Source of the DNA: Cryptomeria japonica
Taxonomy: Eukaryota > Streptophyta > Pinopsida > Cupressales > Cupressaceae
Reading direction: 5' to 3'
Assembly: GCF_030272615.1 (NCBI RefSeq)
Contig: NC_081407.1
Location: forward strand, 433,774,730-433,838,729
Length of the DNA stretch: 64,000 bases
The notes below the pieces were generated by a model that had not been told where the DNA came from, made no database searches, and saw only the letters and a program-made list of their open reading frames with translations. Each line of letters starts with the position of its first letter. Within the stretch, counting starts at the first letter, position 1. The position numbers and the translations under genes were made by a program. Shown here piece after piece: positions 11,687 to 22,478 of the stretch.

Positions 11687-14600
11687 TAATAGTCCAAAAA
11701 ATGACTGTGCAAAAATCTTCATGCCTTAGTCAAAATATTGGTCATTATGGATTAATTTTGCCCTATGTTCAGGGTTCAAGGTTTAGGGTTTATGTGTTTT
11801 GTTTAAGTATTTTATAAAAAACCCTAAGCTTGTTATATTCCCTCATTACCTTTTTCCACTTAGGCCGAGGGTTAGCTTATTAACGAGGGGGGCATGTTAT
11901 TTTCCTAGCAATTAATTCTTTTGTCGACCCCTTATATTTTCCTAAGCCTGCACGTAAAATCTCACTATGGTCGAGTCCCCTTTTAATATTTATTAGCGCA
12001 TTAAATTTTCCTAAGTCTAAATTGTAATACTTTGTCGGTGACTTTATTTTAACAAGCGAGTAGATCCAGCGGTCCACATAGCCCTGCGGTTGAAAGTGCA
12101 AAGAAGGTTATGGACCACGACATCACATGATGGTGACATGTGTCCTCAATGGGGAGGTTAAGCCGGTTGTTTGAATTTTCAAACCTTTGATGTTATCGGT
12201 TCCCATCGAGTAAAGACCAAAATACTAATGGTTCCATCAATTTGCATGTGCTTCATTAGATGGTGATGTTTTAATCTAGGTGAAAAGGTGCTCGACGTTT
12301 AATTTGCAAAGGTTGGTGGGCATTGTGGCCCCAAGGTAAAGTGCAAACAGATCAATGGCCCTCGTAACCCCATGAAGGAAGATGCAAGAAGGTTATGGAA
12401 TGAAACATCACGAGATGATGCCACATGTCCTAGGCTGATCAAGAAGACTGATGGTGGGGCCAATGATAGTGTTAGGCTAGAAGATGACATGGCGTTGCTA
12501 CGTCACATTTGTTTATGGGTCCACATGCCACAATGGAAGGTCAATGTCAGATTGACCATTGGTGATCATTTGATTCGCCAAGTTGGGTAAGATCTATGAT
12601 AGGATTTCAAACCGAATTTAAAAAGGTAATTAAAGGTATTGTTTGTCACCCGCGCAGGAAAGTTAGAACAAACAGAATGCAGGCTTGTCGACATGGAACA
12701 GATAGCGACAAGTCAAGAAACTTCAATGATGACTCATTCTCGAGGAACTAGTTTGAAGGTTTCTACTAAGTCGAGGTTGATCAGACAAGAAAGGATGATG
12801 GTTTCGGAGGCATAAGGGGATTTAGATAACTTCTGAGTTAGAAATGAGAGATCATAGACTTCTCTGTAAAATCAGAGGTCGCTTGTTGTTGAGGATTCTG
12901 AAGCAGAAATTATATAATCAATGAAGAATAAGATTAGAATAGAATCATTCATGTAATATGACCCTTAGCAGGAGGCAGTGGATTGATAGTTTTGATGTGA
13001 CGGTGTCCTGGATTTGATAGGCATGACTTCTATAGTCCATAGCTGGTGGGGTGAATAGAAAACACTAGAATGGTGATTTTTTCACATGAATGAGCACCAC
13101 CAAGTGAAGTGATTTTGATTATAAATGCAATTGGGTGGTATTTGAGTTGGTAGAAGAGAAAAGAAACATCTTCATTTTCTGAGAGCAATTTTTCATTAGT
13201 GAAGAAGATGATGTTTGAGTAGTATCGTGCATGGAGTTGTTGTGTGCTATGTGATACCAGATGGATGTTCTTTCTCTTGTGTGAGTTTGCTTATTATTAG
13301 AGGGGTTGTGAAAGTGTGAAGGATTGTCAGAGGAGGCATGAAAGCCTTTTCTTATCAGAAAAGCCACGCATGATACATCCTCTACTTCTACTATGCCACT
13401 GGTTGGCAGAGGGTTTAAGGAAGGAGCCCACAAGGGAATGAAAGAAGGATTTGTTTGAGTTGGGAGCGGCAGCCAGTCGTCTTTGAGATGGCATGGAAGT
13501 TGTGACCCCTTCTCAACATATTATGTTTCCTTATAAGCTCATCCTTCCACTTTCTTTGATCCTAGGCATAAAGGCTGGAGGTCTTCCTCTAGTTTGGGGG
13601 TGACTTTACTTCTTGCCAGGATCTAGTTTCCCTTCCCAGAAGGAAAACGCTCTGTAGGGCAGGACGTAGCATCTCACACTCCATCCGAAGGCATCAGGGT
13701 GATAATGGCATGGCTCAAGCACTTTTTTTTCTACCAATGTTCAGTTACAAATTGTGATTTTGTTTTATCACAGGTGCCAGTGTATGGATAGTTTTAGGAA
13801 GTTTTAAGGAATTATTTTGTAACAAAATCACATATGGCCTCTTAGTCTTAATTGTTGAGATTAAACCTTCTGATGACATGTGTCTCTCTTGGCCCATATC
13901 TTGTTTTCTCCCTTGTTTCTATAAAAGGGATTTCAAGGCCTTTAGACAGGGTTCCGAATTCTAGTTCCTTTGGGGTTCCTTTTTTGGTTCCAGTCTTGAG
14001 TCTAGGTGAAATGAGAAAGTTGTAAAGTCATTTACAGAGCAATGAAAAGTATTTAGTGTCATGCTTTGTGGGAGTTCTTGAGAGGTTATATGTAAAAAAA
14101 ATTTGTGAGAGAAGTAGTAAATTTATTCAATAAAAATACAATTTTGATCTATTCTCTCCAGTGTATAATTCTATCATATTTTGTATGTATAGAATTAAGG
14201 GTTTTTTCATTCTTTGCATTGTTATGATATATATAATTTTTCATTGCATGCTTCGATCTAAGGGGTCGATTAAATGCTTTAGTGGAATTGCAGAGTGGTG
14301 GGGCTTATGCAGGGAATTCGATAAGTAGTTTGGGTTGGGATTGCAGATGGGATATATGGTAAGGCAATATTATCTTAGATCCTATACTACTAGATAAAAT
14401 TATGTCATATTTTCATTTTACATCCTGTAAATTCAGGTACCCAATGCAGTAAGGCACTAATCACAACTTTTAACTATCTTCAAATATCAGTTTTGTGTTC
14501 AAATTCACTAACAAATTGCTATAATTTATTGAATATTAGAATACCTTTCATTTCATGTATTTTATTGTGTGTTCTACCCATCTCATGCTCCAATTAGGTT

Positions 14601-14896
14601 GAGGATCACTGAAGGATTTGCCATCCTTGAGCATTCTCCCTATTGTTGAGCCTGCATATGAGATCATGTGCCTTGTTTTAGTGAATCTTTGAGTATGGTG
14701 CAAAGATCATATAATTCACTAAGGGATCACTGTCTCGAGTTATGTAGATCCAAAAGCATAAAAGGATTTGCAAAATCCTTGTCAGTTGGTCCAAGTTTTT
14801 GAGGATTTTAATAGTTGGAGTTGGCTTCTGCATAGATATTTGAAGATTCAACTTGATTTTTGTGTCTTGTAGTGTAAACCCCTTTGGGAACCAATA
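11687..14896 (+). repeat. 3' LTR of element F
   Basis: This is the direct repeat of 4731-7948, about 3210 bp. Its terminal dinucleotides have decayed (TA...TA instead of TG...CA). It retains the better TATA box, CTATAAAAGGG at 13919-13929. The GATCG target duplication follows. Confidence 0.9.
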
Positions 14897-14897
14897 G

Positions 14898-15571
14898 ATC
14901 GCAAATCGTGTCACTTATCTCCTTTCACCAATAAATCTTATGTTTACTTTTCAATGTGATTTGGATGTGTTTAAACATCCATTCTTGAAAGATGTTGGAA
15001 TTTGGTAAACCTTTATCCCTACTAACAAATGTGATAAGATCTTTGATTTCCTATTTAAAAACCCTCATGTGGAATGATTTAGGCTACCTAGTGTAAGTTG
15101 CTCTGGGTTCTTCCAATAATTATATATTACTCTCTTACACTCTTGTGTTTTCTTTTCAAAATATTCAATGGCTTTATCCATCATTAAGTCTACATAGGAT
15201 TCAATATTCAGACACATGAAGATCTTGTTAAAGAATTCCTTTGTGAGCTTAATGGCCACATTTCCATCTAAATCTCTAACACATTTGTTTGTGGCATCAA
15301 AATGAGCTGCTATAGCAAGTACAAACTTCAGATTTTGTATGGACAAAGTAAATGTTGCAATTTTATGAATACTACTTCTGATATCTCTATCCATTTCTAG
15401 AGAGGGATATTCTGCTTCAATCATTTCTAGAAAATCTCCCATATTAATATGACCTACTTCAATATCCTTAATTTTGGACACATTTGAAGTGACTGAGCTT
15501 TCTGGATTCACCTTATAAGACTTATCATATTTATACTTCATCCCTTTCTTACTCGGGGATGGCTTGGTCAT
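14898..15571 (-). pseudogene. 5' part of ORF J, accessory protein of unknown function
   Basis: The minus-strand ORF starts at the ATG at 15571 (MTKPSPSKKG); the upstream frame is open to 15607 but lacks an ATG there. It is open to 15065, giving about 168 residues with a basic N-terminus followed by a mostly helical region. It then continues in another frame with one stop (beginning EIKDLITFVSR) up to the F insertion at 14901. The frame resumes at 4729. A TATA box lies about 100 bases upstream. No family is recognised. It may be an accessory ORF of a vanished LTR element or a domesticated copy. F, a frameshift and stops make it non-functional. Confidence 0.6.
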
Positions 15572-15668
15572 GATGAATTGAAATCTGCAAAGGAATTCTA
15601 TATACAAATTGAGAGTCAGAGAAAATCTCCAATTTGGATCTATAAGTGTAATTAGAGAGAAAAACTCC

Positions 15669-15678
15669 CCTTTTATAG
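15669..15678 (-). promoter_or_regulatory. TATA box upstream of ORF J
   Basis: On the minus strand CTATAAAAGG precedes a GGGGAG and pyrimidine-rich leader, about 100 bases upstream of the J start codon. The spacing fits a transcription start 60-70 bases before the ATG. No primer binding site lies between the box and the ORF, so this does not look like the usual LTR-to-gag arrangement. Confidence 0.5.
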
Positions 15679-15774
15679 TTTGTGTGCAAACAATGAAAGG
15701 ATTTGAGAAGAACTAAACTTATATGTTGTTCAAGTTTTAAACATCAAACTACATAATTGGATAGTTCACATTAC

Positions 15775-16075
15775 TTGCAGTTAGGGTTACAATATCCGAA
15801 CCACAAGTTGTAATTCAGACCTTGTAACATGAATTACAAGCTCATGCTTGAAGTTCAAAAGAGAAAGGGAACGTATCAAAAAATATTGTAGTTTGGGTTA
15901 TGAAACTCAAACTACAAGTTGTAGTTCAGGTTTCAAAACCCAAACTACAAGTTGTAGTTCGGGTTTCAAAACCCAAACTACAATTGGTTTGACTTGTAAG
16001 AAATAATTATGCATGTAGTTTAGGTCATGAAACCCAAACCACATGTAGTTCAGACTTTGTGGTTCGAACTACATG
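15775..16075. repeat. Array of alternating palindromes, period 33 bp
   Basis: The clearest units are at about 15905-15985. Each consists of the palindrome AACTACAAGTTGTAGTT followed by a near-palindrome GGGTTTCAAAACCC, giving a 33-base period. More decayed units extend on both sides. No coding potential is apparent. Each unit could form two small hairpins. Confidence 0.75.
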
Positions 16076-16509
16076 TGCCCTTGCATTTTAGTTAATTGAA
16101 ATACTAGCTTATAATATAGTTTTTGAAACCTGTATTAAAAGTTGAAGGAATGCTTCAAAATATGGTTTGCATAGAGGGAAAGGGGGATGGGAATTTCATT
16201 TCGCCCAACACCAATGTATGATGTTGCACAAGATGGAATCCCCACCTATCGACACAAACATTGGGGCTTCAAACAAACAAATAAAAATAGAATGAAAAAT
16301 AAAACCCTAAAGGCACAAACAAATGAAAGAAAACATCAAGGAAATACTCAATTCAAAGCCCAAATAAGATAAGAATCGTGAACAATCCTTTTCCCTATGT
16401 CACCTCTCGCATGGGATCAAGATCCCTGGAAATGAACAAAAGAAAATAGCAGAAAGATTTTATAAAAACTAGATTCTCGGTATCATAAATGTCAAACATG
16501 TAGGAAATG

Positions 16510-16790
16510 AAAAAATGTATATCTAGTTTTGAAACCTGATATGTATGTGTATATCGGGTTTCAAAACCAAATATGCATATGTATATCGGGTTTTGAAACC
16601 CAATATGCATGTGCATATCATGTTTCAAAACCCAATATACATGTGCATTGATTAAAGACTATAACAATGCAACCAACCTTTGTAGTTTCAGGTTTAAAAC
16701 CCAATACAACATGTATTCCTAAACAAAAATCCTAAGGGCACTTGTAGTGTCAGGTTTTAAACCTGATACTAAAGTGTATTTCAAATTTAA
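16510..16790. repeat. Second palindrome array, period 32 bp, same GGGTTT-AAACCC core
   Basis: Units at about 16530-16650 combine a self-complementary ATGCATATG-type block with GGGTTTCAAAACC or GGGTTTTGAAACCC, repeating about every 32 bases. Degenerate units with a TGTAGT block continue to about 16790. The core is shared with the array at 15775-16075, but the other half of the unit is different. ORFs across it only reflect the repeat. Confidence 0.7.
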
Positions 16791-19158
16791 AGAAAACAAA
16801 GAAAAACAAAGATTCAAAATTAAAATAATTGGCACAAAATTGACTAAAAAATTATCACGAATTTTAAAAAGATGATTAGGCCATGGCTAAGAAAAAAAAT
16901 TACAATCTTTCTCAAAAAATGTGCCTTAGAGAATTGGGCTATGGTAGAAGAAAAATTTGTATGGGGTATCTAATGCAGAGCTCACAAGGAAACAAGGGTT
17001 ATTGACCCACAACGCACAATATCACTCTTCCTAGATACCTTGCTTTCCCAGCACCTGTCCTCCAAGGACTCCTAAATAACTTGTCACAACACCTTTTAGA
17101 CCCCTCTGAACATCTAACACACCCCTTGATACACCTTCTCACATCTAATGCCCCATTGACTCCATAACATCACAAGTCATTCACTTAACTCACAAGTTCA
17201 CAACACATTATTATTGCAAAGGGTAGACTAGGCCTATATTATCATAATTATTTTCATTAGTGACCTAAGACACATGAATACAACCCATATTTTGGTTCCA
17301 CGACACCTTCTAGAGATACTTGCTTGTAAAGGCTTGTTTTACTACTAGCCCTACTTTTTGGTTTTGTCATTGATAACTTCCAAACTCCCCACACAAGTCC
17401 CAAAAAAAATATTAGATTCAAATACCCATTAGGGCCCTCTATAACATATTCCAAGATGAGTCTTGGGTCTCAACATTCAGGGGGTCAAGTCAGGACTACT
17501 ATTGCTGGCCTAATTGATGAATTGGGTCACTTTTCCAAAGCAACCCCTAAGGAATGAACTGATTTCTTAAGACCACTACTTGTACTAGGTTTTCACACCC
17601 TCCAAACCACCAAATACACAATTGGATTGGGCCTATTCCACCGGTTTGTACTTCTACTATTGGTTTTCCTTCATTCTCATGACCTATCACATTGAGATGC
17701 TTGTTCTAGGGCTTGAATTTTCTCCCAACTGCCTCCATCTCCCAATCTGAAACTTGTTGTATCTTAAAATAAATATAGAGGCTTAAATTTTCACCAGAGT
17801 CCATAATTTTCCTAAGGTGGAAAGTCAAGTTATACGCATTTTTATGTCAAACCCTAGGTAGGCATGGTTTTGATGACTATTTTCACAAAATTGCCAATAA
17901 CTCCCACCAGACTCAATGGATCGACCCCAAACCACTTTTATAAGGAACCTAACTTAGTTCCTTAAACATCCATGGGCATTCAAATCAATCATCCAATCCA
18001 TATAGGGTTGTACACACAAAAGAACAACAAAATAACCAGGGAAATAAAGTAGTTTTATTGATTCAAAAGCAAAGATCACAACAACCTCGAATGCCTCAAT
18101 CTTTTGAGGCATAAATAGACATATTTCAACTTCATCAACCAACACCAACTGAAATTTTAACCATATGGCCATTGCGAGGTAAGTTGCACAATTGGCTCAA
18201 AAGTTGTCATGCAACTTTTTAGCAACATTGCATTTTGTTTTACAGTTTTGCGTCCACCTACCTTCCACCCCCAAATAACATTGCTTATAGGTCACACATG
18301 AACCCCTAACATATTAAAAAAATAAAAAATAAAAAAAAATAAAAAAAAATAAAAAATAAAAAATCCAAATTTATCATTTTCCTACTCTACTAAGGTCTTT
18401 GACCAAGTTTTACCATATGGGCCTTTACATACTTGATGAGGACCTAGTGGCGTTTAGCCTTACAAAATGGTTTCAAAACCTTACAAGATGACATGAAATG
18501 GTCCATGGGACCTTATTGCAACACAAAAAAACAATAACAAATGATGAGTCTTCTTGAATATTTATGGGCCTCCTAGGTGCTCCTGCACCAGTATCTCAAT
18601 TTTAGCTTTGCTCAAATTAAGGATAACAGTTTTACAATCTAATCCTTACAAACATCCCAGATAGGTTTTTGATGATGATTTCTTCATGGGGTTACATGAG
18701 AGGAGAGTGAAGATTTGACACGTTAGTATTTTAGTTTTAATCATAGATATGCAATTAAAACATAGTGTTATCTTCCTAAGATGGATTTTGGATCTTTGTA
18801 TCGCATTGGGTTTCATTTGGGATCCATTAGTGTTTGAGCTAGGTTTTTTGGGGACAAACAATCTTTTTTTTTTCTTTTTCTTTTTTTCTTTTTTTTTTTT
18901 TGTTGGGGGGGGGGTTATAATGTCCCTATTTTTAGTCACTCTAGCATTATATTTAGCTATAAGTTTCTTAGTGCGTAGCAACCTTTCCATATTGGAGTTT
19001 AGTTATTGACATTGAGTTTTGAGGATCATGTTGAGTCTATTGATTCCTTTTAAGAGCGATTTCCTAATTTCTAGTGCACTCCAAACTTCTTGGAGGAAAA
19101 CACTATTTTTGGAAGTGTCTATTTTTAGTTAGTCAAATATTGATGAGTTTCTAAGTTT
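16791..19158. other. Unexplained intergenic stretch
   Basis: I recognise no ORF with a domain, no terminal repeats and no RNA gene here. It contains an A-rich low-complexity run at about 18315-18365 and the T/G run listed separately. It may hold remnants of elements too old to read by eye. Confidence 0.4.
18860..18916 (+). repeat. Poly-T tract followed by a poly-G run
   Basis: About 45 bases made almost only of T with a few C are followed by TTG and then about ten G. This is simple low-complexity sequence. ORFs across it, with runs of Lys or Phe, are artefacts. Confidence 0.85.
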
Positions 19159-19163
19159 TTTGG

Positions 19164-21417
19164 TGTGATGGTGAAAAAATAGGGTTTCCACCGCAAGATG
19201 TGATAGAACCCACTAATTTGTGCTCATGAACCAACACATTAAAGAGGGTGAATCTAATAGATTTAGCCTCAAATCACTAGAGATAGGGCTGAGAATTCTT
19301 ATTAGATTCAATAGATTTGTATTTGATTCCCTCTTTTAAGTTGAATTGTGAAAATGTTCAAATTAGGTTAAATATGCTAAAATTGAAGTAATTGTGCATA
19401 AACAGTGAGCTACAGTCATCAAACAGAACCACGAACCTAGATCTGAGTAATATGTGAGTGTTCGACTCTATTCCCAAAAGATCGTCTTGAATTGTCAAGA
19501 CCAACATTCCTATTGCTTCTAAGAATTTTAGCTCTGCACCTATTCTTGTGCATAGTAGATAAGGGGAAAAGGTTGGGAATAGGGGTTTGCCTTAGGTCAA
19601 TCCTCGATTTTGGAATTAACCATGAAATATAAATGAAATTATAGCATCCTAATTTTTACTCCCTTACAATTTTGTCCTTATTTGGGCCCTCGCCTTGGTA
19701 TTCATGCCTCAAGGCCTAATTGGAAACTTGATTATGCTCATACCATGCATATTTGCCATATTTTTTACCTTGCACTTCATTTTACCCTATATTTTTGGTG
19801 CCTGATTGGTCAAGACTAGGGCTTTGGTCCTCCTAATTAGGACCCATTTTTGGGCCCCTTAATGGTCACAAAGTTTCAGTTGGAATCTTGAACCCATGTC
19901 GGCTCATGTCATAAAATCAAATTGTTTTCCAATGGGCAAGTATAAAAGGAGGTCTGCCCCTCTCATTTGATCATCCGATAATCATATTAATCAATCAATT
20001 CAAGCAATCAAGCATTCGAGGTTAAGTGAGCAAGAAATCAATCTTCTTTCAAGCATTGGAGCGAAGATAAGGTCAAGATTCAAGTATTGGAGTTGACATT
20101 CATGTTCTATGTTATTGAAGACTTCATAAAACCCTAATTCCATGTGGAGACAAACAAAAATCCACAAGGAGGTATAGCATTTATGTTTCAATCATTATTC
20201 AACATCTCCCTCAAAAGGAGAACATTTCCATTACTGCAATTCAATCATATTTTATTTCTATTTTATGGTAAATTCCAAAATCATGGTTTGACCTAAGGCA
20301 AACCCCTATTCCCAACCTATTTTCCTTCTCTAGTGTGTGTAGGAACAAGTATGGAGCTACGATCTTCTGAATTGACTTTATTTACAGTGATGAATTGATC
20401 CCCCATTGGAGTGTGCAAAAAGTATGGAGGACCAAAGAAACCATCACTACGGTCCTGACAAATCAGGAGCTCCTTCTGGGAATAAGTCTGAGTACTCTTA
20501 TGATCCTCATATCTAGGTTCATGGCTCGATCCGATGACTATAGCTTATTGTTCATGCATTGTTACATCAATTCTTGCACATCTACCCTAATTTTAGTATT
20601 TTCACAATTCAACTTAAAAGAGGGTAGTCTAATCAAATCTAGTAAATCCAATAGAATTCTCAACTCTTATCCTTATTGATTTGTGGCTAGATCCATTGGG
20701 TTTACCTCCCTCCTTCAATGTATTGGGCCCCAAGTCTAAATTAGTGATCTTTCATCCTTATATGGTGGAAACCCTAATTTTTCACCAATACATAAATGTA
20801 AATGAGTTGATGTAATGGAAATGTTTTCCTTTTAAGGGAAATGTTGAATGATGTCTAAAACCAACGATGATATACCTTTTTCTATATTTTTGTTTGTCTC
20901 CACAAGGAATTAGAGTTTCATGTAGTCTTCATAAACATAGAACATGAATATCAACTCCAATGCTTTAATCTTGATCTTACTTCTACTCCAATTCTTGAAA
21001 GAAGACTGATTGCTTGCTCACTTGAATTTGAATGAATGCTTGATTGTTGGAATTTCCCAATTGTTCAAATTTATCTCAAAATGAGAGGAGTAGACCTTAT
21101 TTTATACATGGTTGTCAAAAAACAACATAATTTTTTGACATGAGCCGATACAGGATCTAGGTTCCCACTCAAATCATGTTACCATTAAAAGGCCCTAAAA
21201 TGGGCCCTGATTGGGAGGACCATGTCGCTAGAACCCTTGTCCCGACCAATTAGGGACACAAGATGTTCAGGAAGAAAGTGCGCATAATAAAAAAAAATTG
21301 AGTTTAGTTCATGGTGTGAGCAGAATCAAGGTTCTAATCAAGCCTTGAGAAATGAACGCCAAGGTGAGGGCCCAAATGAAGACAAAATTGTAAGGGTGTA
21401 CAATTTAGGGTGCTACA
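19164..21417 (-). repeat. 3' LTR of element A, interrupted by solo LTR K
   Basis: The pieces 19164-19639 and 20793-21417 together match 58378-59567 in the same orientation (about 1.1 kb). On the minus strand the LTR starts TGTAGCACCC at 21417 and ends in CACCATCACA at 19164. A TATAAAAT-like sequence lies near 21095 on the minus strand. About 60 bases present in the other copy are missing near 19520. Confidence 0.85.
19640..20792 (+). mobile_element. Solo LTR K, same family as A's LTR, in opposite orientation
   Basis: This 1.15-kb block is the reverse complement of the A-family LTR: it starts TATAGCATCC (from TGTAGCATCC) and ends CACCAATACA. It is flanked by GAAAT (19635-19639) and TAAAT (20793-20797), a TSD with one mismatch, and it splits the A 3' LTR exactly there. 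A good TATA box, TATAAAAGGA, is at 19941-19950, which shows the transcriptional direction of the family. No internal region is present, so it is a solo LTR formed by LTR-LTR recombination. Confidence 0.85.
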
Positions 21418-21432
21418 TTTAGCCCCCACTTT
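21418..21432 (-). other. Polypurine tract of element A
   Basis: On the minus strand AAAGTGGGGGCTAAA directly precedes the TGTAGCACCC start of the LTR. This is the expected plus-strand primer position for reverse transcription and identifies the adjoining repeat as a 3' LTR. Confidence 0.7.
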
Positions 21433-21493
21433 AGTGGGAGTATGATACTAAGCATACTCTTAGTAACGTACAAATTTTTGCATTAAAAACATT

Positions 21494-22473
21494 TGTAGAC
21501 ACCTAAAATTAATATTTAATTAATTTAAGCCTATCAACATAATTAATTAACTTAATTGTGTTATCCTTATTCCTCTCAGAATCAATTAAATCTAATTTAA
21601 TTAATCCTGTCACTATAGTCCAATAATTAATTTATCAAATAAATTAATTATTCCCCTATTCTTCTAAAGTCCTCTCAATAATTATTTCCTCTAAACCAAC
21701 TCAGTTAATTAATTCTAATTAATTAACCTAATCATGTGATTCCTACAAATCACTTTTCCTAATCCCACTCAACCTAATTAATCCTTCTAGAATCTCTCAT
21801 AATCATGCTTATCATTATTCTCCTATTTTTAATTCCCACTCATGTCACATCAAACTTTGAATCTCTCAAAGAAATTCAAATTTCTTTGAATCCCTCAATG
21901 CATCCTTATTTTGGAATTTTTAATTCCTCAAGTTTGAAATTCAAATTTCTCCCCCCTTTTCCAAAGGAATTTTATATTCCTGTTTATTTTCCCAAGGCAC
22001 CCTTGATCCATGCCTTCTATCTAAAATCAATCTCAACCCTTCATAATCAAATCAATCTTGGCCCTCCATTGGCCTCCTCCAATCTATAAATTGGAGCCAA
22101 TTATCCTCACAAAAGGATCCCACTTCTCATGCATCCTCATGCTACTCAATTCTCCTCTCATCCTCTTCTAAATCCTCTCTCAAATCCAATAATCCAATAA
22201 TCCATCAATCCACTTACCTTGTTGAGCACAAGGAGAGCAATCCACATTCACTCATCTCTCTCCAACTCTCCATTTGTCAAACTTTGGAGCTAGCAAAGTT
22301 CATGGAGGCAAGGAGGACAAGGAAGAGCTACTTGCAATGGGAGCTTCATGAGTATATTTATGTTTTATTTTGTTTTCATGATGTTCTTGTTCAAATATTT
22401 CTTGATATCTCATTTAAATGGTTTTTGTGTTTATTGAATACTAATCATGCACTAACCGTTTCATTGTGAGACA
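21494..22473 (+). mobile_element. Solo LTR G inserted in element A
   Basis: A 980-bp block starts TGTAGACACC and ends TGTGAGACA. It is flanked by perfect 5-bp duplications ACATT (21489-21493 and 22474-22478). A TATA box, CTATAAATTGG, lies at about 22085 with a CT-rich leader after it, as in Ty3/gypsy LTRs. No partner LTR occurs in the window. Short ORFs inside are not genes. Confidence 0.85.
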
Positions 22474-22478
22474 ACATT

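Larger units (their letters stand above)
4731..14896 (+). mobile_element. Element F: 10.2-kb LTR retrotransposon with 3.2-kb LTRs, gag-like ORF but no pol
   Basis: Two long direct repeats (4731-7948 and 11687-14896) flank a 3.7-kb interior. The LTRs run TGATAGTCC...AACCAACA in the left copy and TAATAGTCC...AACCAATA in the right copy. The element is flanked by GATCA (4726-4730) and GATCG (14897-14901), a 5-bp TSD with one change. A primer site follows the left LTR, which sets the plus orientation. The interior holds a gag-like ORF and an acidic ORF; I see no protease, RT, RNase H or integrase. Very long LTRs with a pol-less interior fit the large retrotransposon derivative (LARD) class, here with gag retained. 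LTR identity over the first 340 bases is roughly 90 percent by eye, so the insertion is old. Confidence 0.9.

Noticed and set aside
15775-16790. Palindrome arrays considered as a CRISPR array.
   Set aside because: There are no unique spacers of constant length between identical repeats; both halves of each unit are repeated, and the sequence is from a plant genome.
18646-19009. ORFs on both strands with Lys or Phe runs.
   Set aside because: They are translations of the poly-T/poly-G tract and carry no other support.
19164-21417. First read as a solo LTR with TTTGG/TTTAG as target duplication.
   Set aside because: The inner flank is a clear polypurine tract on the minus strand, and A coding lies beyond it, so it fits a 3' LTR better. 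The near match of flanks is likely accidental.
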